The notes under the pieces were generated by a model. The model saw only the letters and a program-made list of their open reading frames with translations. It was not told the DNA's origin and did no database searches. The position numbers were made by a program, and so were the translations under genes. This document shows positions 25,119 through 33,405 of a stretch of 64,000 nucleotides of DNA, piece by piece. The DNA comes from Ignavibacteria bacterium (lineage in GTDB: Bacteria; Bacteroidota; Ignavibacteria; Kapaibacteriales; Kapaibacteriaceae), in assembly GCA_016707005.1 (NCBI GenBank), contig JADJIQ010000005.1, forward strand, positions 881,001 through 945,000. Direction: 5' to 3'. How positions within the stretch are numbered: position 1 is the first letter of the stretch; every line of letters starts with the position of its first letter.

Positions 25119-25612
25119 CCGATACACTGCAGAAGGTTCACCTTCCGGCTGAATTTCATGTGAAGCTCGACTTCTATTGGCAGTCCATTGCTGTCTACGC
25201 CGTTACCCTGATCGTCTACGTGATGATCAAGGCGATCTGGGATAGCACTATCCAACAGGGTTTGGTAAACGTTGTCCTGACCGATCCTGTTGTAGTCCTC
25301 CTTGGATCGTTCGTTTTGATCACAACATTCTCACTCATCGTGAACAGTGTGAGCAGACGGTCCATCATCATCAGCGAAGACGCCGTAACGTATCTCAGCA
25401 GGTTCCACGAACGCACCTTCCAACTAGATGAGATCGAAAAGATCGTTGTTGGCAGCGAGCGTCGTACCAACGTGCGCGGTGTGCTTGCGTTGGTGCGGAT
25501 CTACATACGCGGAAGACGCCGGCCTTTGCGTGTTCGTCCTGGACTCTTTGAGAACGAGCATGGTCTTGTTAGCGCCTTGCTTACTCTACGTCACCAAGCA
25601 CAACATCCGTGA
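25115..25612 (+). CDS. small membrane protein, PH-like domain possible
   Basis: A 165-residue protein with two transmembrane segments (about 22-42, WQSIAVYAVTLIVYVMI, and 56-76, VVVLLGSFVLITTFSLIV). These are followed by a beta-rich soluble part (RRSIIISEDAVTYLSRFHERTFQLDEIEKIVVGSE) that resembles bacterial PH (YdbT/PHb2-like) domains. I cannot assign a function. It overlaps murG by 4 bases and the next gene by 4 bases, so the three are translated as a coupled unit. The reported ATG is the internal one; an upstream in-frame ATG lies in murG. Confidence 0.75.
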   Translation: MTDTLQKVHLPAEFHVKLDFYWQSIAVYAVTLIVYVMIKAIWDSTIQQGLVNVVLTDPVVVLLGSFVLITTFSLIVNSVSRRSIIISEDAVTYLSRFHERTFQLDEIEKIVVGSERRTNVRGVLALVRIYIRGRRRPLRVRPGLFENEHGLVSALLTLRHQAQHP

Positions 25613-26202
25613 CAACGCGAACCGTTCTGTTGAGCGCAATGTTGTGCGTCATGAGCATGTTCGCACGTGCTCAACAGGTGCCGAATACCATAGACGTGAT
25701 CGATCAAGCGATCTCCAATGTAGCCGATTCCGTGTGTGCTAACGTACGATCCGACAACCTGAAGTTCTTTGTGTCGGAACATCCTGATCGGGATTGGGCT
25801 GCGAGTATCATTGGCAGGCGGATGCAAAAAGCCGGACGCGTAGCGCACCTTGTTCGAATTGAAGATGAATCGGACGTCGTGTTTTCCATTGAAGACATCT
25901 CAACGCGGTATACACTTCGAGAAGACTCGGATAGCATTCTTCGTACCATCGTGGTGAAGATCAGCGCACGCAACCGTAGCGCATCGCCATCAGGTCTGAT
26001 GTTGCCCGTGCCGAGCTTGCGGAGTGATCACGTGATCTCTCGTGATGTTGCCGAAGCAACACAATCGCAGCAACACTCCGGGAGTCACGGTACTGTTCCG
26101 CCCCCTCCATCATCGTTTTGGGATGACCTTGCCCAGCCCGTGATCTTCATCGCCGCGGCAGCCACAACGGTCCTTCTGCTCTTCACCGTACGATCACAGT
26201 AA
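25609..26202 (+). CDS. membrane-anchored periplasmic protein of unknown function
   Basis: A 197-residue protein beginning at GTG (GTGA overlap with the previous stop). The signal peptide TRTVLLSAMLCVMSMFARAQ is followed by a soluble domain (about 22-125) with a KFFVSEHPDRDWAASIIGRR segment, a low-complexity Gln/His/Pro linker, and a C-terminal transmembrane helix (PVIFIAAAATTVLLLF) ending two residues before a basic tail. The order (signal, periplasmic domain, C-terminal anchor) is clear; the family is not recognised. Coupling to murG suggests an envelope role. Confidence 0.7.
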   Translation: MTTRTVLLSAMLCVMSMFARAQQVPNTIDVIDQAISNVADSVCANVRSDNLKFFVSEHPDRDWAASIIGRRMQKAGRVAHLVRIEDESDVVFSIEDISTRYTLREDSDSILRTIVVKISARNRSASPSGLMLPVPSLRSDHVISRDVAEATQSQQHSGSHGTVPPPPSSFWDDLAQPVIFIAAAATTVLLLFTVRSQ

Positions 26203-26216
26203 GCGACATCCTTCCC

Positions 26217-26714
26217 ATGAAGACTCTCTATGTAGTGCGTCACGCAAAGTCGGCATGGGATGATCTGCGCCTCACTGACAAAGAGCGAACTCTGAATGAA
26301 CGTGGCCGGCATGATGCACCGATGATGGCGAAGTACGTTGCTAAGCATCACCCACATCCGCACGTTCTGATCTCCAGTACTGCCACGCGGGCATGGTCAA
26401 CGGCTGAGGAGTTCATTGACGCGTTCGATCTGTCGAAGAACCACGTGATACGTACTGATGCGATCTACGAAGCACCTCTTACATCGCTTCTTGGTGTTGT
26501 TACTACGATCGATGACGAGTTTGATAAAGCAATGCTCGTTGGACACAATCCAGGCGTTACAGAACTCATCCGATATCTATCCGGCGACAGCTTCACACAC
26601 ATGCCCACCTGCGGCGTTGTGCTGCTGACATTTTCGCACGCAACATCGTGGCAGGAAATAGGAAAGGGTACAGGATCGATCAAAGCGTTCCTGTACCCTA
26701 AGATGCTTGTGTAA
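26217..26714 (+). CDS. SixA-type histidine phosphatase
   Basis: A 165-residue protein of the histidine phosphatase superfamily, SixA branch. The catalytic VVRHAKSAW motif puts the nucleophile histidine at residue 9. The second histidine is in LVGHNPGVTELI, and SSTATRAWSTAEEF is the phosphate-binding arginine region. SixA dephosphorylates phosphohistidine on signalling or PTS proteins in E. coli; the partner here is unknown. The gene lies 14 bases after the murG-linked unit and is convergent with mdh across an inverted heptamer array. Confidence 0.85.
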   Translation: MKTLYVVRHAKSAWDDLRLTDKERTLNERGRHDAPMMAKYVAKHHPHPHVLISSTATRAWSTAEEFIDAFDLSKNHVIRTDAIYEAPLTSLLGVVTTIDDEFDKAMLVGHNPGVTELIRYLSGDSFTHMPTCGVVLLTFSHATSWQEIGKGTGSIKAFLYPKMLV

Positions 26715-26716
26715 GT

Positions 26717-26812
26717 CTAGTTACCAGTTACTAGTTACTAGTTACTAAGTACGAGGTGCCATTGCTAACTAGTAACCAGTAACTAGTAACTAGTAACCAG
26801 TAACCAGTAACT
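26717..26812. repeat. inverted heptamer array between convergent genes
   Basis: Left arm: about five CAGTTACT/TAGTTACT heptamers (26717-26747). Right arm: about seven TAGTAAC/CAGTAAC heptamers in inverted orientation (26766-26812), separated by about 18 bases. The arms can pair over 30 or more bases. The position between the convergent sixA-like and mdh stop codons suggests a bidirectional transcription terminator or RNA-stabilising hairpin, although no T-tract is required by its sequence. Confidence 0.85.
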
Positions 26813-26822
26813 TGGCTACGCA

Positions 26823-27803
26823 TTACCAAAGATGCTTTACACCTTCGCGCTCTTCAACGAGCTCAGCTACAGTTGCATTGAGGCGCTCGCGTGAGAAGTC
26901 GGTGATCTCCAGACCTTGAACGATCTGGTATTCGCCGTTCGCACACGTCACTGGATATCCAAACGTAACATCGTCGTTGATGCCATACGAGCCATCGGCC
27001 GGGATACCCATTGTTGTCCAGTTACCTGCAGGTGTACCAAGTGCCCAATCGCGCATGTGCTCGATAGCTGCATTTGCAGCCGATGCAGCAGATGAAAATC
27101 CGCGAGCTTCAATGATGGCTGCGCCACGCTTGGCAACTGTAGGAATGAACGTGTCTACCAACCACGCGTTGTCGTTGATCGTTGGCCACACAAGCGTTCC
27201 GTTGGCTTCAAGAACCGAGATGTCTGGGTATTGCGTCACAGAGTGATTGCCCCACACGATCATCTTCTTCAGATCCGACGTGTGAAGTCCGGTCTTCGCT
27301 GCGATCTGCGCAAGGGCGCGATTATGATCGAGGCGCATCAGAGCCGTGATATTCTTTGGGTTGAGATCCGGCGCGCTCATGCGAGTGATGAGTGCGTTGG
27401 TGTTGGCAGGATTGCCCACGATGACAACCTTCACGTTGCGATCGGCAACGGCGTTGAGGGCCTTGCCTTGGACAGTGAAGATCTGAGCATTCGCTTCAAG
27501 AAGATCCTTGCGTTCCATTCCTTTTGAGCGCGGACGAGCGCCAACAAGGAGAGCGTAATTGGCATCCTTGAAGGCGACCATTGGATCGTCTGACTGCACA
27601 ATGCCGTGCAGGAGGGGGAATGCGCAATCTTCAAGTTCCATCGCAACACCACGCAGTGCCTGAAGGGCCGGCGTGAGCTCAAGAAGTTGAAGGATGACCG
27701 GTTGGTCCTTTCCAAGCATTTCGCCGCTGGCGATGCGGAAAAGAAGGCTGTAGCCGATCTGGCCTGCTGCGCCGGTGACGGCAACGCGAACTGGTGTTTT
27801 CAT
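26823..27803 (-). CDS. mdh: malate dehydrogenase
   Basis: A 326-residue NAD-dependent enzyme that interconverts malate and oxaloacetate in the TCA cycle. The Rossmann loop is VAVTGAAGQIGYSLLFRIASGE. The catalytic segment IVWGNHSVTQYPD (proton-relay histidine), VGNPANTNALI and the substrate arginine region RLDHNRALAQ identify the cytosolic-type (type 2) malate dehydrogenase family. I place the start at MKTPVRVAV; the longer frame has an unlikely N-terminus. A terminator for the upstream rpmA ends inside its leader. Confidence 0.95.
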   Translation of the reverse strand: MKTPVRVAVTGAAGQIGYSLLFRIASGEMLGKDQPVILQLLELTPALQALRGVAMELEDCAFPLLHGIVQSDDPMVAFKDANYALLVGARPRSKGMERKDLLEANAQIFTVQGKALNAVADRNVKVVIVGNPANTNALITRMSAPDLNPKNITALMRLDHNRALAQIAAKTGLHTSDLKKMIVWGNHSVTQYPDISVLEANGTLVWPTINDNAWLVDTFIPTVAKRGAAIIEARGFSSAASAANAAIEHMRDWALGTPAGNWTTMGIPADGSYGINDDVTFGYPVTCANGEYQIVQGLEITDFSRERLNATVAELVEEREGVKHLW

Positions 27804-27827
27804 GGTTGTGCTACTGAAAGATGGCAA

Positions 27828-27853
27828 TAAAAAACGCCCCACAAGGAGGCGTT
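27828..27853 (-). terminator. intrinsic terminator after rpmA
   Basis: On the - strand AACGCCTC-CTTGT-GGGGCGTT is followed by TTTTT. It sits 24 bases downstream of the rpmA stop and separates the ribosomal protein operon from mdh. Confidence 0.85.
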
Positions 27854-27876
27854 ACATATTCGTCAGCAGTTCATCA

Positions 27877-28137
27877 TTAGTTGGCTTCTGGGTAAACAGA
27901 AACCTTGAGGCGAACCTTGTCCTTGCGCTCGAACTTCACAACGCCATCCACGAGGGAGAAGATCGTGTAATCCTTGCCGAGGCCAACATTCTTGCCCGGA
28001 TGAACATTTGTGCCGTTCTGGCGGATGATGATGTTGCCGGCCAACACTGTCTGACCGCCGAACTTCTTCACGCCGAGGCGTTGCGCATTTGAATCACGGC
28101 CGTTCTTGGTAGAACCGCCACCTTTTTTGTGTGCCAT
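27877..28137 (-). CDS. rpmA: 50S ribosomal protein L27
   Basis: An 86-residue ribosomal protein of the large-subunit central protuberance, whose N-terminus reaches the peptidyl-transferase centre. It shows the hallmark AHKKGGGSTKNGRDSNAQRLG start, FGGQTVLAGNIIIRQNGT and HPGKNVGLGKDYTIF. There is no cleavable N-terminal extension of the Firmicutes type. It follows rplU by 12 bases, the conserved L21-L27 operon. Confidence 0.98.
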   Translation of the reverse strand: MAHKKGGGSTKNGRDSNAQRLGVKKFGGQTVLAGNIIIRQNGTNVHPGKNVGLGKDYTIFSLVDGVVKFERKDKVRLKVSVYPEAN

Positions 28138-28149
28138 GACGGAGCCTAA

Positions 28150-28458
28150 TTAGATTTTGATGTCTGTGATGGTAATGCTCGTGAACAACTGACGGTGTCC
28201 ATTGAGCTTTTGGTATCCCTTGCGGCGCTTCTTGTGGAACACGAGGACCTTTTCGCCCTTGCCATGTTCTACTACAGTTGCCTTGACAGAACCCTTGATG
28301 AAGGGTGCGCCTACGGAAACATTGCCGTTATCGCTCGCGAGGAGGATGTTGGTAAATTCAACGGTGTCGCCAACGTTCTTGTCCATAAGCGGCACCTTTA
28401 CGGTTTGCTTAGGAGCCACGGCGTATTGTTGACCTGAGATCTCTACTACTGCGTACAT
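28150..28458 (-). CDS. rplU: 50S ribosomal protein L21
   Basis: A 102-residue 23S-binding protein. It begins MYAVVEISGQQYAVAPKQTV and contains the VGAPFIKGSVKATVVEHGKGEKVLVFHKKRRKGYQKLNGHRQ region that identifies L21. The long open frame upstream is not used, since L21 length is constant. First gene of the rplU-rpmA operon, with a promoter candidate at 28493-28524. Confidence 0.98.
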   Translation of the reverse strand: MYAVVEISGQQYAVAPKQTVKVPLMDKNVGDTVEFTNILLASDNGNVSVGAPFIKGSVKATVVEHGKGEKVLVFHKKRRKGYQKLNGHRQLFTSITITDIKI

Positions 28459-28492
28459 GTTGTTCTGTTGGCGTTGTACGAAAAAAGGACGC

Positions 28493-28524
28493 GCAATATA
28501 CAGGGCAGGGTGCAGATAAACAAA
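28493..28524 (-). promoter_or_regulatory. possible rplU promoter TTTG-N20-TATATTGC
   Basis: On the - strand TTTG (28524-28521) is followed after 20 bases by TATATTGC (28500-28493). The spacing equals that of the rrn promoter at 61553-61584; the -7 box deviates from TAnnTTTG at two positions. The predicted start is near 28486, about 28 bases before the L21 ATG. Confidence 0.4.
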
Positions 28525-28580
28525 CACCTTACAGAGATTTCCACAGTAACCTTTGCCTATTCGATTCGTAGAGAACCCCC

Positions 28581-28868
28581 ATGAAGTCGATTTTGAGCGC
28601 GATACCCCGTGAAGCATGGCTCTGGACCGCCGGTTTGGTTGGTCTGGCCGTGCTTGCGCCGAGCCTCGAGAACAGCGTAACCCTATGTGTTCCAACGCTG
28701 TTAGGGTTCGACGGCTGCTGGGGGTGCGGTCTTGGTAGGTCTATCGGCCAGCTCGCACATGGCGAGGTGACGGAATCTTTTGCTTCGCATCCTTTTGGCA
28801 TCCCGGCCGTATTGGTCATTTCGGCACGTATCGTTCACTTGGTTCGGCAAAGCCGGACCGTATCCTGA
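28581..28868 (+). CDS. DUF2752 membrane protein
   Basis: A 95-residue membrane protein. Two hydrophobic helices flank the DUF2752 motif CVPTLLGFDGCWGCGLGRS, with its conserved Cys...CxxCG...R pattern, at about residues 36-54. Function unknown; the family is widespread in Bacteroidota and often sits beside TM2 genes, as here (next gene 7 bases away). Divergent from rplU. Confidence 0.85.
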   Translation: MKSILSAIPREAWLWTAGLVGLAVLAPSLENSVTLCVPTLLGFDGCWGCGLGRSIGQLAHGEVTESFASHPFGIPAVLVISARIVHLVRQSRTVS

Positions 28869-28875
28869 GGTTTCT

Positions 28876-29235
28876 ATGGCAAATGTTCTACAATACATCC
28901 CCGACGCCGATGGCGAAGAGATCGCGTATCTGAACATGATCGTGTCTCCGATGACCGAAGCGCAGGCACAACAATTTGCCATGATGTATCGGTCCCGACG
29001 CAAGGAACCACAAATGATCTTGATCCTCGCGATCGTTGGATTCATCGGCATCGCCGGAATTCATCGGTTTGTGATCGGAAACATCGGTCTTGGCGTATTG
29101 TACGTCCTCACCGGCGGTCTGTGTTGGATCGGTACGATCATTGACATCGTTAACTATCGCAAGCTCGCATCCGACTACAATCAGGGTCAAGCCTACGAGG
29201 TAGCGAATATCATGAGATCGATGGGACAATTGTAA
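28876..29235 (+). CDS. TM2 domain membrane protein
   Basis: A 119-residue protein. After a 40-residue N-terminal part rich in Gln and Met, a TM2 domain spans about residues 45-100: MILILAIVGFIGIAGIHRF, then GLGVLYVLTGGLCWIGTIID with the DRF-like turn replaced by HRF. TM2 proteins have two helices joined by a short turn; their role in bacteria is not known. Co-transcribed with the DUF2752 gene. Start at ATG 28876; the upstream frame lies in DUF2752. Confidence 0.85.
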   Translation: MANVLQYIPDADGEEIAYLNMIVSPMTEAQAQQFAMMYRSRRKEPQMILILAIVGFIGIAGIHRFVIGNIGLGVLYVLTGGLCWIGTIIDIVNYRKLASDYNQGQAYEVANIMRSMGQL

Positions 29236-29257
29236 TTCGAAGTTCACAACGGACTAT

Positions 29258-29290
29258 GAAGGTCATGAAGTATGTTGCTTCATGACCTTC
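29258..29290 (+). promoter_or_regulatory. 13-bp hairpin covering the start codon of the PafA-like gene
   Basis: GAAGGTCATGAAG (29258-29270) pairs perfectly with CTTCATGACCTTC (29278-29290) around a 7-base loop. The ATG at 29282 is inside the 3' arm, and TTT follows. It may be the terminator of the DUF2752-TM2 unit, a translational switch, or both. Confidence 0.7.
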
Positions 29291-30883
29291 TTTCGTTCAT
29301 ACCTGTTCTTCATCGCTGCAGCCGTCCTTTGCTGCACTGATGCCTCTGCACAGAAACCACCACGGCTCGTTGTGGTTGTGTCTTTTGATCAATATCGGGG
29401 CGACTATCCAACATCCTTTTCTCGCTTCGTTGGATCAAGGGGCTTTGCACGAATGCAAAAAGACGGTGCCACGTTCTCCCAGTGTTACTATGAGCATGCC
29501 AGTAACCTAACGGGACCCGGTCACGCATCTCTTTTGACGGGATGTTATCCCTCTCACACGGGCATCGTTGGGAATGACTTCTGTGATATCCGTACCGATG
29601 AATGTGTCTACTGCGTAGCAGATGCAGATGGCGCCGTCAGCGCAACACAGTTGGAGATGCCAACTGTTGGTGACAAACTGCGCGAGCGTGATCCTCGCTC
29701 TAAGGTTGTAGGAGTTTCCCTCAAGGACCGCGCAGCCATCCTCATGTGTGGGAAGGGGGCGAGTACATGCGTGTGGTTCGATGATGCGTCGGGCACGTGG
29801 ACAACAAGCCAGGCCTTCCCTCGACCAACGTGGTTGACGTCACTGAATAAGGAAGTGAGCTGCACAACATATTCCAAACGACAGTGGACCATGCAGATCC
29901 CGGCATCACTTGATCCTGCCTATGACAGTGTTCGGGCCGAAGGCGCGTTTGCCGGAGGTGATAACGCATTTCCGCACGACGTGCTGCCGGCAACGTCCAA
30001 GGACTTTGTTGCGAGCGTTATGCTAAGCCCCTTTAGCATGGATATGGTTTTTGATGCAGCCTCCATGGCGTTAAAGAAGGAGCATCTTGGTAAGGATGGA
30101 AGCCCGGATCTGTTGTGTATTGGTGTCTCTACAACGGACTATGTTGGTCATGTATTCGGACCTGACAGCAGAGAAGTTCAAGAACTCTATGTGCGGGCCG
30201 ACAAACGGATCGAAAGGTTCATTGATGAACTGGACCAACGCGTAGGAAGAGCCAACTACGTCCTGATCATCACCTCTGACCATGGAGTAGCGCCCATTCC
30301 GGAAGTCATCCGTGATCTTCCTCAGCAGCAGGGGGCGCGTATCGATGCCGGACGGGTGATGAGAAAGGAGATCCGTGCGATTGTGGATTCTGTCCTGACG
30401 TTGCGGTTCGGACCACCGAGAACATCCTCCTATGTGAGGGCGATACATGCCCCCTCCCTGTATCTCAACGATACGGCGGTGTCCGCTCTGAACCGAGCCG
30501 AGGTGCTTGCCACTAGTGTTGGTGCGCTGCGAAAACATCCCGGACTAGGCATCGTAACAACGCGAGACACCCTTGCGCTGGGAGACTGTCCCGACGGAAC
30601 GGATGAAGCCACGTGCAGATATCTCCGCAACAGCTTCCATGCGGCACGAACTGGAGATATTGTGCTCTACCCGAAGCGGTATTGGGTGTTTGGCACCAAC
30701 ACGGCAACACACGGTACACCGCATGACTATGATCGGTACGTGCCGATGATGTTATTTGGCGGGCGCATCAAACCGCAGCGATCCAAGGAGATGGTTGCAC
30801 CGGTAGACATTGCGCCTACCATAGCAGCATGGTTCGGACTATCGATTGGGCCGGTTGACGGGAGCCCCCTACCACTCAAATAA
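29282..30883 (+). CDS. PafA-like alkaline phosphatase
   Basis: A 533-residue secreted enzyme of the alkaline phosphatase superfamily, nucleotide pyrophosphatase/PafA branch. The signal peptide TFFRSYLFFIAAAVLCCTDASAQ is followed by the metal aspartate in VVVVSFDQYRGDY and the nucleophile segment NLTGPGHASLLTGCYPSHTGI (threonine nucleophile). Later metal ligands are in TDYVGHVFGPDS, ITSDHGVAPIPE and the C-terminal ATHGTPHDYDRYVPMM. PafA-type enzymes release phosphate from monoesters in the periplasm. The only usable start is the ATG inside the 29258-29290 hairpin. Confidence 0.9.
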   Translation: MTFFRSYLFFIAAAVLCCTDASAQKPPRLVVVVSFDQYRGDYPTSFSRFVGSRGFARMQKDGATFSQCYYEHASNLTGPGHASLLTGCYPSHTGIVGNDFCDIRTDECVYCVADADGAVSATQLEMPTVGDKLRERDPRSKVVGVSLKDRAAILMCGKGASTCVWFDDASGTWTTSQAFPRPTWLTSLNKEVSCTTYSKRQWTMQIPASLDPAYDSVRAEGAFAGGDNAFPHDVLPATSKDFVASVMLSPFSMDMVFDAASMALKKEHLGKDGSPDLLCIGVSTTDYVGHVFGPDSREVQELYVRADKRIERFIDELDQRVGRANYVLIITSDHGVAPIPEVIRDLPQQQGARIDAGRVMRKEIRAIVDSVLTLRFGPPRTSSYVRAIHAPSLYLNDTAVSALNRAEVLATSVGALRKHPGLGIVTTRDTLALGDCPDGTDEATCRYLRNSFHAARTGDIVLYPKRYWVFGTNTATHGTPHDYDRYVPMMLFGGRIKPQRSKEMVAPVDIAPTIAAWFGLSIGPVDGSPLPLK

Positions 30884-30901
30884 CACGAAGCTCAACAGAG
30901 A

Positions 30902-32071
30902 TCACTGGATCTCGGCAAGAAGATTACGAGCGATCACCATCTTCTGGACCTCGCTTGTGCCTTCGCCGATGGTAAGGAGTTTCGAGTCGCGCCAGTACTT
31001 CTCAACCGGATACTCCTTCACATAGCCATAGCCCCCGTGGATCTGGATGGCCTCTTCCGCTGTGCGAACGGCTACTTCAGACGAGAACAGTTTTGCTTCC
31101 GAAGCGGCGATCGTGAAGTTCATTCCTTGGTCGCGCATCCATGCAGACTTGTACGTAAGGATCCGCGAGGCTTCGATCTCCATCGACATCTTGGCAAGCT
31201 TGAACTGAATGGCCTGCATGTCTGCAAGGCGCTTTCCGAACTGAACGCGGTCAACGCTGTACTTCAGTGCAGCTTCAAACGCCCCTTGAGCGAGACCAAC
31301 ACTGAGGGCGGCAATGGAGATCCGTCCACCGTCAAGGATCTGCAGCGCTTGGATGAACCCTTCTCCTTCGTTGCCGATGAGGTGAGATGCCGGTACGCGT
31401 ACATTGTCGAACGTGAGTCCCGCAGTGTCCGAGCAGCGCATTCCCAGCTTGTTCTCCTTCTTGGAACCGTAGAAGCCGGCCATGGACTTATCAATGGCAA
31501 AGGCGGAGATGCCGCGTTTCCCGGCAGACTGATCGGTAACGGCCATCACAACGCAAATATCACCCACGTTTCCGTGTGTGATGAAGTTCTTCGCACCATT
31601 GAGTACCCAATGGTCTCCGTCGCGGACGGCCACGGTACGTGTGCCGCCAGCATCAGATCCTGCACTTGGCTCAGTTAAGCCCCATGCACCCATCGTTTCA
31701 CCCTTCGCCAGGCGGGGGATGTATTTAGCGCGCAATTCATCGGAGCCGAATCGATTAATGTGTCCGGAGCACAGCCCGTTGTGAGCGGCAACACCAAGCG
31801 CAATGGAAGGACATCCGCGGGCGACCTCTTCCACAACGATGGCATATTCCATGTATCCCATGCCCGCTCCACCAAGCTCCGGCGGCATCACAATGCCAAG
31901 GTAGCCAAGATCGCCAAGCTTGCGGAAGACCTCATGCGGAAACTCCTGCGACTCATCGTATTGCAGGGCAATGGGTTTGATCTCCTCTTCAACAAAGGCG
32001 CGGATGTGAGCACGCAATGCCTCTTGATCCTCAGTGAGATCGAACGAGATTCCGGATGTTTCTTGGTCCAT
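30902..32071 (-). CDS. acyl-CoA dehydrogenase
   Basis: A 389-residue FAD enzyme that introduces the 2,3-double bond in acyl-CoAs. It has the N-terminal helical domain (DLTEDQEALRAHIRAFVEEEI), the middle-domain flavin motif GAWGLTEPSAGSDAGGTRT, KNFITHGNVGD and RCSDTAGLTFDNVRVP, and the C-terminal catalytic glutamate stretch IQIHGGYGYVKEYPVEKYWRD. The closest pattern is short-chain (butyryl-CoA-like) dehydrogenase. 3-Hydroxybutyryl-CoA dehydrogenase at 47733-48584 would act two steps later in beta-oxidation. Start at MDQETS; a TAGGTTTG box at 32111-32118 is 39 bases upstream. Confidence 0.92.
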   Translation of the reverse strand: MDQETSGISFDLTEDQEALRAHIRAFVEEEIKPIALQYDESQEFPHEVFRKLGDLGYLGIVMPPELGGAGMGYMEYAIVVEEVARGCPSIALGVAAHNGLCSGHINRFGSDELRAKYIPRLAKGETMGAWGLTEPSAGSDAGGTRTVAVRDGDHWVLNGAKNFITHGNVGDICVVMAVTDQSAGKRGISAFAIDKSMAGFYGSKKENKLGMRCSDTAGLTFDNVRVPASHLIGNEGEGFIQALQILDGGRISIAALSVGLAQGAFEAALKYSVDRVQFGKRLADMQAIQFKLAKMSMEIEASRILTYKSAWMRDQGMNFTIAASEAKLFSSEVAVRTAEEAIQIHGGYGYVKEYPVEKYWRDSKLLTIGEGTSEVQKMVIARNLLAEIQ

Positions 32072-32110
32072 GTGGGGTAGCCAGGGAGTGATGTCGATGA
32101 AGCAGAGTTG

Positions 32111-32118
32111 CAAACCTA
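32111..32118 (-). promoter_or_regulatory. probable -7 box for the acyl-CoA dehydrogenase gene
   Basis: On the - strand this is TAGGTTTG, an exact TAnnTTTG match, 39 bases before the ATG at 32071. I see no clear -33 element at the usual distance. Confidence 0.4.
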
Positions 32119-32167
32119 CAAACCGTTCGTATCATCGTCCCTAACACAACATCCGTCTCAAGAGTTC

Positions 32168-33304
32168 GTGCTTCGCCCCCTCCCCACCATACTGACCAGT
32201 ATACTCTTCTTGGTCTTGGTCTGCACGGTACGCAGCCAGCCGGAAGAGGTGCGCATTATGCAGCGTGTAGATACGGCACATCCGCATGTCCGAGAGGTGT
32301 TGGTGCGGTGGGTAGACAGTCTGCACACATGGCGGAGTGAGGTGTCTGGGCGCAAACGCACGGACGGGTTCTTTACTACTGCCGGGTCCATCGTTAGGGA
32401 CTGGTTCTTCCAGGACGGCGACGTTGTGATGCAGTTTCCTGCAACGGTCATGAGCGTGGAGTATGATGGAGGGGGCTGGGTGGTTCGTACCATCTTTGCC
32501 CGACTCGATCCAACCTCTCGGGTTGTGATTCCATTGGGGATCATTCGGGTGCGATTCATCCTTGCAACGGATGCTTCCGGTACCATCGGGTGGCAGCTAG
32601 AAGATCCGCTTTTGAGTGCTACAAAGGCATGGGACACAACTATCGTAGGGTCGATGACCTACATTCACCCATCGGACATCACCGTGGACGAGGGCAGGGC
32701 AAAGGAGGCCCCGGAATTCTGTCGGGCTATTGGGGAGCGCTTCGGACTTTCAATACCGAGACGAATTCGCGTTGTCCTCACACACGACCGAGATGAACTA
32801 TGCCGAATCCTCGGCCTGGAGTATTACGCCTTTCCGCCCCAGGCACTCTCGTTCCCTGAGTCAGATCTTATCATCGAAGCCAGCAATGAGGTCTATCATC
32901 CACACGAACTTGTGCACCTTGTGTTTCGGGATTATGACGGGGCTCATCCCATCCTGCGGGAGGGACTTGCAACCCTTCTTGGAGGTACAGGGGTGATGGA
33001 CTTCTCAGATGCATTGTCTGAGTACCTCGCTGCCCATTCCAATCGGCGTATTCCGTCGTTCGTGGAGCTCTTTACGGGTGTTAAGACCGATCAGTCTGAT
33101 GAATATGTTCTCGGTGCAGTGATCTGCGACCTCGTGTTGCGTTTCCACGGACGTGCCGCGCTTCTAGAGCTCCTCCAAAATCAACGGTCATCCGATGTGA
33201 TGATCGCCCTAAGTGCGCTGCTGGGTTTCGATATCGCGGACCGGCAGGAGTCACTTCGCTCCCTGGCCGAGGCTGCCTACAGTAGAGGAGTGACGGGACG
33301 CTAG
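32168..33304 (+). CDS. secreted HExxH metallopeptidase-like protein
   Basis: About 378 residues from GTG 32168, where a signal peptide begins (LRPLPTILTSILFLVLVCTVRSQ). An N-terminal beta-rich domain (about 25-150) precedes a helical C-terminal domain with HPHELVHLV (HExxH at 246-250) and, 15 residues on, LREGLATLLGG, whose glutamate (about 265) fits the third zinc ligand of gluzincins of the peptidase MA type ('WlaEGlAey'). It is predicted to be a periplasmic or secreted zinc peptidase; activity and substrate are unknown. An upstream TTG at 32108 would add a poor N-terminus. It precedes the M16 peptidase gene, with its own gap of 101 bases. Confidence 0.65.
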   Translation: MLRPLPTILTSILFLVLVCTVRSQPEEVRIMQRVDTAHPHVREVLVRWVDSLHTWRSEVSGRKRTDGFFTTAGSIVRDWFFQDGDVVMQFPATVMSVEYDGGGWVVRTIFARLDPTSRVVIPLGIIRVRFILATDASGTIGWQLEDPLLSATKAWDTTIVGSMTYIHPSDITVDEGRAKEAPEFCRAIGERFGLSIPRRIRVVLTHDRDELCRILGLEYYAFPPQALSFPESDLIIEASNEVYHPHELVHLVFRDYDGAHPILREGLATLLGGTGVMDFSDALSEYLAAHSNRRIPSFVELFTGVKTDQSDEYVLGAVICDLVLRFHGRAALLELLQNQRSSDVMIALSALLGFDIADRQESLRSLAEAAYSRGVTGR

Positions 33305-33405
33305 GTCTGATTCGTAGTTTTGCTGTCCGCCCGTTTCGAACTGTAACATTTCGTCACACGGGGCGTTGAGCCGCACGAATCCAATCATCTCTGACGGAGT
33401 AACGC

